Shown here piece by piece: positions 1 through 6,700 of a stretch of 7,663 nt of DNA. This DNA is from Nanosynbacter sp. (GTDB lineage Bacteria; Patescibacteriota; Saccharimonadia; Saccharimonadales; Saccharimonadaceae). Position numbers and translations under genes: made by a program. Where the stretch lies: positions 1-7,663 of the forward strand of contig JABZKE010000021.1 in assembly GCA_015257445.1 (NCBI GenBank), given 5' to 3'. The number at the start of each line of letters is the position of its first letter. Position 1 is the first letter of the stretch. The notes under the pieces are model-generated. The model did no database searches, was not told the DNA's origin, and saw only the letters and a program-made list of their open reading frames with translations.

Positions 1-498
1 AAATGTAACCTTGAAACCAATTCAAAATCAAACCAACCAATCATATGTTGGAATTGGCATCTAGAATCACTAAACGGAGATAGATCGTTAGATGATGAAA
101 TTTCTCAAAAATATTCTGACCTTAGGTATAAATTAGCAGAAGAGGCAGAATTTCCAGAAGAAACAGTGGTCAAATATTCTATATATTCTCAGGAAGAAAA
201 CGTAGACAATAAGAATAAGGAGTTCTTTTTAAAGAAACTGGTAAAGAGTTCTTTATCTGTCTCTGAGAAAAAACAGCTTCTCATGGATTATTTTCACCAG
301 ATATCTGGCAGTATTGATGAGACTACAGAGGCTATGATTAATCACGCCATAGACTATGATGTTTTTGAAGCTACCTCTAAGTCTGGGAAAAAATATTACC
401 TATTTGAAGAGTTTAGACTTATTGATCCAGAAAATGCTAATCTTAACCTTATTTGGACCTATAATCTTCTTGGTGTTGACTCTTATTATGAAAAATGA
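1..498 (+). CDS. Unrecognised protein, C-terminal fragment (5' end outside window)
   Basis: The reading frame is open from base 1 to a TGA stop at 496-498, giving 165 visible residues. No ATG occurs in the first half, so the true start most likely lies left of the window; the GTG at 166 has no convincing Shine-Dalgarno sequence and the open frame continues well upstream of it. The visible part is acidic and soluble-looking, with no membrane segment or signal peptide. It starts with a Trp/Cys-containing stretch (IICWNWHLE), followed by a charged, probably helical middle (KYSDLRYKLAEEAE, then SVSEKKQLLMDYF) and an aromatic tail (YLFEEFRLIDPEN, then LIWTYNLLG). I do not recognise the family. Sampled lines are clearly more AT-rich (about 28-35% GC by hand count) than the tig or dnaE lines (about 48-55%), so it may be an accessory or transferred gene. 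It converges with tig and is followed by its own terminator. That it is coding is likely, not certain. Confidence 0.7.
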   Translation, partial: KCNLETNSKSNQPIICWNWHLESLNGDRSLDDEISQKYSDLRYKLAEEAEFPEETVVKYSIYSQEENVDNKNKEFFLKKLVKSSLSVSEKKQLLMDYFHQISGSIDETTEAMINHAIDYDVFEATSKSGKKYYLFEEFRLIDPENANLNLIWTYNLLGVDSYYEK

Positions 499-522
499 TT
501 TCTGATTAACTAAATGCTTACT

Positions 523-554
523 GAGCCCTGCCATGACAGCAGAGCTCTTTTTTT
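523..554 (+). terminator. Intrinsic terminator of the left-edge plus-strand gene
   Basis: A 9-bp stem pairs GAGCCCTGC (523-531) with GCAGAGCTC (539-547), with a single C-A mismatch in the middle, around a 7-nt loop. Seven consecutive T follow on the plus strand (548-554). It lies 25 nt after the TGA stop of the upstream gene. There is no T-run on the opposite strand, so it should work only for plus-strand transcription. Confidence 0.85.
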
Positions 555-561
555 GATAAAA

Positions 562-588
562 ATAACCCCGATTTTTAGTCGGGGTTAT
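562..588 (-). terminator. Intrinsic terminator of tig
   Basis: A perfect 10-bp inverted repeat, ATAACCCCGA (562-571) and TCGGGGTTAT (579-588), encloses a 7-nt loop. Read on the minus strand, the hairpin is followed by TTTTATC (561-555), a short U-tract. It sits 16 nt past the tig stop codon. The plus-strand side has only CTTCT after the stem, so the main use is for tig, with at most weak activity in the other direction. Confidence 0.85.
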
Positions 589-604
589 CTTCTAACCTAC
601 GGAA

Positions 605-1885
605 TTATTTAGTGTTTTCTTGGACGAGGAAGTTTAAGGTTTTCTCGATGGTAAGACGGTTTTTAATGTCTTGGCGGACATTAGGATTTTTCAAACTTTC
701 GAGAGCTTCTTTGGATTTCTTGTAAACTTCTTTGAGCTCATTAATCTTAGCTTCGACAATCTCGTCTTCGACTTCGATTTTTTGGTCACGGGCCAGAATT
801 TGCAAGACTAGAGAAGCTTTAACGCGCTTTTCCGCGAGGGACTTCATTTCTTTCATCCAATCCTCTTCGGTTTGACCGCTTTGCTTAAGGTACTCTTCGA
901 GAGTAAAACCTTGGGCCTTAGCGTTTTGTTCCATATCCTGGCGAATGAAGCGGATTTGATCTTCGATTAAAATAGCTGGTGCCTCAACCTTGCTGGATTT
1001 AACAAGAGCTTCAACAAGATCATCTTTGAATTTTTCGTCAGCCTTGACGCGGTTTTGCTCGGTGAGATTTTTCTCAATATCGGCCTTCAAGGCATCAAAG
1101 GTTTCGAACGGACCACATTTTTTGGCAAATTCGTCATCGAGTTCTGGAAGCTTAAATTCATTGATTTGCTTGACTAAGACATTAAAGACAGTCTTCTTGC
1201 CAGCAAGATTTTCAGCGTGGTAATCCTTAGGGAAGGTAAGTTCGAGATCAAAACGGTCGCCAGTTTCATGACCAACAATTCCCTCTTCAAAACCTGGAAT
1301 AAAGGCGTGGGAACCGAGTTTTAATTTAAAATCTTTGGCAGCACCACCTTCGAATTTTACGCCATCGAGTGATCCTTCGAAGTCAATCACTACTTCGTCG
1401 CCCATCTTGGCAGCGCGCTTGACTGGAGCTTTTTCCGCATAAGCTTCACGCACGCGAGCGATGACATCCATAATATCGTCTTCTTTGACGGCGATGTCTT
1501 CGCGTTTGACTTTCAATTTCTTGAAGTCGCCAAGCTTGATGTCTGGAAGAATATCGGCTTCAGCTTTGTATTCGAGGGTTTCATCTGGTACAAACTTAGT
1601 GATTTCTACATTAGGGATCATCAATGGAGCTTTTTTAGCCTCTGAAAAGGCCATCGGCACAGTACGACGAACAGCGATATCGGCAGTGGTCGAAGCAAGA
1701 TCATTAGGATTGATGTGTTTTTCAGCGATTTCGGCAGGAACCTTACCCTTGCGGAAGCCCTGGACATTAACTTCCTTAGCAAGACGAGCCACAGCCTGTT
1801 CTTTAGCAGTCTGCAAATCGTTCTTATCTAGAGTAACGGTAATTTCCACCTTAGTCTCAGATATATTCTTTGTAGTAACTTTCAT
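605..1885 (-). CDS. tig: Trigger factor, ribosome-associated chaperone and peptidyl-prolyl isomerase
   Basis: This 426-residue protein has the normal length and three-part layout of trigger factor. Residues 1-115 form the ribosome-binding domain, including the signature GFRKGKVP at 43-50, which in the family docks on ribosomal protein L23 near the exit tunnel. Residues about 155-245 are an FKBP-type PPIase domain (GDEVVIDFEGSLDG near 162-175, then IPGFEEGIVG near 196-205 and LTFPKDYH near 216-223). Residues 250-426 form the helical, charged C-terminal arms that cradle nascent chains. The family acts in the cytoplasm on polypeptides leaving the ribosome. The ATG at 1885 is chosen because MKVTTKNISETKVEITVTLD matches where family members begin. 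No Shine-Dalgarno sequence is usefully spaced before it; a strong -10 element lies six bases upstream, which predicts a leaderless message. It is the last gene of the minus-strand run and ends at its own terminator. Confidence 0.97.
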   Translation of the reverse strand: MKVTTKNISETKVEITVTLDKNDLQTAKEQAVARLAKEVNVQGFRKGKVPAEIAEKHINPNDLASTTADIAVRRTVPMAFSEAKKAPLMIPNVEITKFVPDETLEYKAEADILPDIKLGDFKKLKVKREDIAVKEDDIMDVIARVREAYAEKAPVKRAAKMGDEVVIDFEGSLDGVKFEGGAAKDFKLKLGSHAFIPGFEEGIVGHETGDRFDLELTFPKDYHAENLAGKKTVFNVLVKQINEFKLPELDDEFAKKCGPFETFDALKADIEKNLTEQNRVKADEKFKDDLVEALVKSSKVEAPAILIEDQIRFIRQDMEQNAKAQGFTLEEYLKQSGQTEEDWMKEMKSLAEKRVKASLVLQILARDQKIEVEDEIVEAKINELKEVYKKSKEALESLKNPNVRQDIKNRLTIEKTLNFLVQENTK

Positions 1886-1891
1886 GCCCTA

Positions 1892-1900
1892 ATTATAACA
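1892..1900 (-). promoter_or_regulatory. Extended -10 promoter of tig (leaderless)
   Basis: On the minus strand this reads TGTTATAAT, a perfect consensus extended -10 element (TGn plus TATAAT). It is followed by TAGGGC and then the tig ATG. With the usual six bases between -10 and start point, transcription would begin on the A of the start codon. I see no convincing -35 element at 16-18 bp upstream, which an extended -10 can tolerate. The start point is inferred, not measured. Confidence 0.75.
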
Positions 1901-1949
1901 TATCGAGAGATAGTTATATTTACAACATTTGCTGTGGAAAACCATAAGC

Positions 1950-3560
1950 CTAATATTCAATAAAACCAATCAATGGTGCTTCGCGCAAATGACGGACAAA
2001 ATTAGTAAGCGTAGCGCCTTGTTTGACGCCTGGAGACATAATATTATCTGGGTCGAAGGTTTGGCGAATTTGATGATAAAATTCTTTAATCTCTAAATCA
2101 GTATGTGAGCTAGTGATAACACTTAGAGTACGACCTTCAGCAAAGCCACCCGCAAGTGATCCGCCGACTTCGTAGACAATCTTAGCGTAAGACTGCAAGA
2201 AGAAAATGAGATTTTTGCGATTCAAAATATCCGTGAGATCGAATTCTGGTCGAATCGAATAGAGATCAGTAAGGAGTGAGCCAAAAACAGGTAGGTTTTG
2301 ATGGAATTTTTGTTCAAGAGGCTGCAGATTACGCAGAAAATCTGGCAATTTTTCGGCTGGAATCGAAGTCTTATCGACGATGGCGAGTTTTTCTGCTGTA
2401 TCGTGACTATTGAGGTATAATTTGAGGCCAAAATTAAAATTATTAAAATCGGCTTTGTATTTTTCCTGATCGACGTAGGACTTATCGGCCAAGGGACGTA
2501 ATTTTTCAATCTCGCGGTCAATCTTTCTAATACGGAAGAAGTTTTCGGCAAAATCTAGATAGATATAAAATTTGGCGGTAGATTGAGCGGTGGCAGTATT
2601 TGACTCGAGTAATTTAGCCTTGCGACCAAGACTTTCGAGAGTTTTAAATATGCGACCGTCATAAAGATTCATGGTACGCGGTTCAAGCTCTTTGGCTTTT
2701 TCAGAAAAGGCGAGGGCTTGATTAATTGAAGTAAATTCAAAAACATACTGGCGAGTGTGATATTGAATTGGCTGAACCTTTAAAATTACCTCTGTAATAA
2801 CCCCGAGAGTACCTTGGGCGCCAAAGAAAATTGGCAGCACATCGAACGGCTTATTTTCGCGGTTTACCTCGGTCACCATACGATAACCGGAGCGATTATG
2901 GACGGATTCACGAATTTTGGCGATTACTGCCTGATTTTTCTCAGTCAAGTCATAGATGGTGGTATTGGTTTTGGCGTTTTGATCATCTGCTTTCAACTGA
3001 GCCAATTTAATACCACGCTTAGTCAGGCTAGTAGTCTGGAAAATTTCACCATTTGGTAAAACTACTTCGATACGATCAGTGAAATAATAGATGCTGCCGT
3101 ATTTTTTGGCGGCCTCATCGATGAGAGCGGTGGAAATTAGGCCACCGATGGTCTGTTTTCTAGAGGCCACTACAGGAAGTTCTAGGCCGAAGAGTGCCAG
3201 TGCATCGTTTAATTCACCGAGGGTGATGCCAGCTTTTACCCGTACTAGACTTTCACGAGTGTCAATTTCTTCGATGGTGTTAAATTTTTCCATGGAAATT
3301 AAGAGACCGTCAGTCAGGTCGGCACCCGTAGTGTCGAGACCGGCGCCGCGTACACCAATTGGCAGTTTGTATCCCTTTTTGGCTAATTTAGCACTAAAAC
3401 GCAAGATAAACTGAATGTCTTCTGCAGTTTTCGGAATGCAAAGAAAGCGCGGCATCATTTCCAAGACGCTCATATCACGCGAATAGGCTGCAAGAATCTC
3501 CGGTTTATCAGTGACAAGACCAGAAATATGCGCATTCAAAAACTTCGCAAGTTTATTCAT
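1950..3560 (-). CDS. FAD-binding oxidoreductase of the GlcD / D-2-hydroxyacid dehydrogenase-like family
   Basis: A 536-residue cytoplasmic-looking flavoprotein. The N-terminal half is a PCMH-type FAD-binding domain: CIPKTAEDIQFIL near residues 41-53, the pyrophosphate-loop region IGVRGAGLDTTGADLTDG near 68-85, KQTIGGLIST near 135-144, and FFGAQGTLGVITEV near 245-258. The C-terminal half matches the FAD-linked oxidase C-terminal domain: SIPAEKLPDFL near 399-409 and the family-typical end FDPDNIMSPG near 502-511. Family members oxidise 2-hydroxy acids such as glycolate or D-lactate; the substrate here cannot be read from sequence. The usual GGSxxxEHGxGR segment is GGSLAGGFAEGR (about 466-477), without the Glu-His pair that binds metal and substrate in many relatives, so the substrate may differ. 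No cysteine-rich iron-sulfur domain is fused. The ATG at 3560 is preferred over the GTG at 3566, because AAGGG then sits 5 nt upstream. The stop is TAG. Confidence 0.9.
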   Translation of the reverse strand: MNKLAKFLNAHISGLVTDKPEILAAYSRDMSVLEMMPRFLCIPKTAEDIQFILRFSAKLAKKGYKLPIGVRGAGLDTTGADLTDGLLISMEKFNTIEEIDTRESLVRVKAGITLGELNDALALFGLELPVVASRKQTIGGLISTALIDEAAKKYGSIYYFTDRIEVVLPNGEIFQTTSLTKRGIKLAQLKADDQNAKTNTTIYDLTEKNQAVIAKIRESVHNRSGYRMVTEVNRENKPFDVLPIFFGAQGTLGVITEVILKVQPIQYHTRQYVFEFTSINQALAFSEKAKELEPRTMNLYDGRIFKTLESLGRKAKLLESNTATAQSTAKFYIYLDFAENFFRIRKIDREIEKLRPLADKSYVDQEKYKADFNNFNFGLKLYLNSHDTAEKLAIVDKTSIPAEKLPDFLRNLQPLEQKFHQNLPVFGSLLTDLYSIRPEFDLTDILNRKNLIFFLQSYAKIVYEVGGSLAGGFAEGRTLSVITSSHTDLEIKEFYHQIRQTFDPDNIMSPGVKQGATLTNFVRHLREAPLIGFIEY

Positions 3561-3565
3561 GACCA

Positions 3566-3570
3566 CCCTT
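3566..3570 (-). promoter_or_regulatory. Ribosome binding site deciding the oxidoreductase start
   Basis: AAGGG on the minus strand lies 5 nt before the ATG at 3560. It overlaps the alternative in-frame GTG at 3566, and that overlap argues against the GTG as the start. Confidence 0.6.
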
Positions 3571-3583
3571 TTTCATTAGTAAT

Positions 3584-3592
3584 ATTTTAGCA
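3584..3592 (-). promoter_or_regulatory. Extended -10 promoter of the FAD oxidoreductase gene
   Basis: The minus strand reads TGCTAAAAT, an extended -10 (TGn plus TAAAAT, one mismatch to TATAAT). The predicted start point is near 3577, giving a leader of about 17 nt that contains the AAGGG ribosome binding site. There is no clear -35 element. This means the gene can be transcribed separately from dnaE even if some readthrough occurs. Confidence 0.6.
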
Positions 3593-3613
3593 TAGGCTTT
3601 TTAATTTTTGTAG

Positions 3614-3626
3614 TTGAATTATTCAA
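3614..3626. repeat. Short perfect palindrome upstream of the oxidoreductase promoter
   Basis: TTGAAT, one base, ATTCAA: a perfect 6+1+6 inverted repeat centred about 30 bp upstream of the -10 element of the oxidoreductase gene. It could be an operator half-site pair, but in such AT-rich sequence a 13-bp palindrome may be chance. It is too weak for a terminator. Confidence 0.3.
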
Positions 3627-3671
3627 TAAATCTGGTTTGATTTTTGAATTAGTTTTACCTTTTCGTCGACC

Positions 3672-3767
3672 AACTACTGTTTTGAGACTACAAAATTTTC
3701 ATCAGCTATCATTTTAGCACAACAGGGTTTTCACCAATTACTATTTTAGAACTACAGAATTTTCACC
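3672..3767 (-). repeat. Three tandem 32-bp degenerate repeats overlapping the 3' end of dnaE
   Basis: Three head-to-tail units with an exact 32-bp period lie at 3767-3736, 3735-3704 and 3703-3672 on the minus strand. Each starts with GGTGAAAA or GATGAAAA and contains a TGT(A/T)GT core, an AAAA run and a stop-rich end. By hand alignment units 1 and 2 match at 24 of 32 bases, units 1 and 3 at 25 of 32, and units 2 and 3 at 20 of 32. Unit 1 covers the last eight codons of dnaE plus its TAG stop. Read in its own frame, unit 2 gives GENPVVLK-stop and unit 3 gives DENFVVSKQ-stop, close to the real DnaE end GENSVVLK-stop. A fourth copy may have decayed beyond 3671 (GGTCGACGAAAA). Confidence 0.8.
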
Positions 3768-6700
3768 GACTAATTCCTTTAAGCCGGAGATTAGTTCTGG
3801 GCTAGCCTCAATGCGGAATGGCATGCGGAGCGGTTTTTTGATTTCGCCATCTTTGAGTACGAGAATAATTTCCGAAAAACCTGGCGATTCATCACAAAGC
3901 TCACGAATTGAAGTGAGGGTGGCGGTATTTTGGGGATTTTCCACCAGAACGAAGAGCTTGAGACTGCGCGGATCGGCTTCTGGCGCAATGATACGCTTCG
4001 GGGCTTCAGATTCTTCCGATGTGGCGGTTTTGGTTGCCCCTGCAGTGTCAGGCTTGGCGCTCTCAGATTTTGTAGAAGCGGATTTTACGGAAGCGGATTT
4101 AGCGGCTGCGGATGTAGTCGATTTCGTGGCGGCATTTGATTTAGTTTCGGAAATTTTTTCACTACTAGATTTTGGCTTTGAAATCGTGACAGTTGGAACA
4201 TCGGTAGATTTTGGCTTGGCAGAATCTTCACCAGCTGGTTTACGACGGCGGAATTCCTTTTTCGGGGCTTCCGCTGGGTCGGCCAGACGCGTACCGGTGG
4301 ACTCATAGGAAGAAAGCTTATCATCAGAAAGAACGGAGATGGATTCGGCAATAATTTTCACATCAGAAGTAATATTGCCATCCTTGTCTTTGGCGTTAAT
4401 ACGGCCAGTGACCTTAATTACATTATCGACCGCGAGGCGATCACTATATTCTTCATAGGTTTTCGGAAAAACGAGAAATTCCAGCTCAGACGTCTTACTC
4501 TCGATTTTCACGAAGGCCATCTTGGTATTAGATTTGGTGAGAATGGTACGAATATTGGTAATAATACCACCGACAATTACCTGTTTACCATCATTTTCCG
4601 GGGTAACTAAGGTAAACGGATGAGTTTGCTCTTCGAAATAAGTATCGTATTTATCTAGTGGATGAGCAGAAAGATAGAGACCCATCAAATCGCGTTCCCA
4701 GAGAAGTTGATCTTTTTCGGAAACTTGCGTAGGAGATGGTTGAATGACAGGTTCTGGAATCGAACCGGCGTCACCCATCATCCCGAAGAGGTCGGTTTGA
4801 CCAGAGGCCTTATCTTTTTGGACTTTGGCTCCATAAGCTTGGATGTCTTCGAGGTTAAACAAAAGATCAGTACGGTTATGGAAGCGATCAAAAGCGCCAG
4901 TCTTAATAGCGGATTCCCAGGATTTTTTATTGAATTTGGAACCGTCGACACGAGCCGCAAAATCACAGACCGACTTGAACGGACCGTTTTTATCACGTTC
5001 CGGAATGACGATTTCTTCGACGAGAGCCTTACCCATACTTTTAATCGCAGCCAGACCAAAACGAATAGTGTTTTCCCCACCGACAATACCGAAGTCAGAA
5101 TAAGATTGATTAATATCAGGGCCAAGTACCTTGATACCCATGCGCTTACATTCGGCAATCTCGATGGCTAGACGATCGGTCCAGCGCATATCAGAAGTCA
5201 TAAGCGCAGCCATGAAGGCATCTGGATAATGTGCCTTGAGATAGGCGGTCCAATAAGCTACTAGAGCATAACACGCGGCGTGAGACTTGTTGAAACAGTA
5301 GTTAGCGAAGTCGAGCAACTGCGACCAGAAAGTTTCCGCCTGCTCCTCGGTGGCACCACCAACTTCTTGGGCACCTTTGATAAACTCCGGCTTCACCTTG
5401 TTCATGAGGTCGACTTTCTTTTTACCTACCGCCTTACGAAGCGTATCGGCCTGACCACCGGTAAAGCCACACCATTCCTTGGAGATCTGCATGAACTGCT
5501 CTTGATAAATCAAAATACCGTAGGTAGACTTCAAGGCATTCTCGAGACCAGAGTGGAGATAGGTAATCGGTTCTTCCCCATGCTTACGACGAATAAAGGA
5601 ATCAATAAACTGCATTGGGCCCGGACGATAAAGGGCCACCATAGCGATGATATCTTCAAAGCTACTGGCGCGAAGGTCTTTCAAATAGCGCTTCATACCG
5701 GCAGATTCCAGCTGGAAAACACCGGTGGTTTCGGCACGTTGCAAAAGTTCATAAGATTTTTGGTCATCGAGCGGAATGCTGTAAAGATCAACGTCATCGT
5801 GATACACTTTACGGATCATACGCAAGGCGTTATTAATCACCGAAAGATTGGAAAGACCCAAAAAGTCCATCTTAAGAAGACCTAATTCCTCGACCTGAGT
5901 CGAAGGATACTGAGTAGCCAGTGGGCCTTTCGCGGAAACTTCAAGTGGCAAGAATTTGACCAATTCATCCGGCGCAATCACCACACCACAGGCGTGAACA
6001 CCGTGAGAGCGAATGGTACCTTCGAGTTTAGAAGCGTAATCGATTACGCGCTTAGCAACCGGATTATGCTCATATTCATGCTTGAGATCGGGAGCAGTCT
6101 TAATAGCGTCGGTTAATTTGACATGGTGACCCATCACCGGGTCTGGCACGAGTTTGGCGATACGGTCAGCCTCGGCATATGGCACTTCGAGCACACGCGC
6201 CACGTCACGCACGGCGTTTTTAGCCATCATTTTACCGAAGGTGACGATGTTAGCCACGCGACCTTTACCGTATTTTTCGGTACAATATTCAATCACCTCA
6301 TCACGACGGGTATCCTGGATATCAGTATCGATATCCGGCATGGAGACACGGTCCGGATTCAAAAAACGCTCGAAGAGAAGCCCGTACTTCATCGGATCGA
6401 GCTCAGTGATACGTAAGGCGTAAGCCAGAATGGAGCCAGCTGCGGAACCACGGCCTGGGCCATAAATAATACGCTTGGTCTTGCCCCACATAATGAAATC
6501 TTGCACGATCAAGAAGTAACCATTGTAGCCCATACGGTCGACGACGCTTAATTCATAATCGATACGTTCAAGAATTTCTGGAGATAATAGTTTGCGACAT
6601 TCTTCGACCGACCAATCCTGCACTTCTTCCTGAGTTTTACCACCATAGCGAAAAGCCAGGCCACGAAAAACCAACTTATCGAGATAAGTTTTATCGGTCT

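Noticed and set aside
496..513. Possible recoding of TGA as glycine (as in Gracilibacteria/SR1)
   Set aside because: Reading through would add only five residues before a TAA, the terminator hairpin follows normally, and the long tig and dnaE frames contain no in-frame TGA, so the standard code is the simpler reading.
1461..1892. 143-codon open frame on the plus strand opposite the tig N-terminus
   Set aside because: It is antisense to a well-conserved gene, has no family resemblance, and would run through the tig promoter.
3553..3576. Seven-codon upstream frame (MKKGGHE-stop) overlapping the oxidoreductase start
   Set aside because: It begins one base after the predicted transcription start and overlaps the ribosome binding site, but a frame this short is expected by chance and nothing shows that it is translated.
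3672..3767. CRISPR-like regular repeats
   Set aside because: The 32-bp units are directly abutting with no spacers, are degenerate, and overlap the coding end of dnaE. No cas genes are present.
3811..4308. 165-codon open frame on the plus strand
   Set aside because: It is antisense to the low-complexity linker and C-terminus of DnaE; its Ala/Asp/Val-rich repeats merely mirror the linker repeats.
5280..5885. 201-codon open frame on the plus strand
   Set aside because: It lies wholly antisense to conserved dnaE palm and finger motifs and resembles no known protein, so it is a shadow of dnaE codon use.
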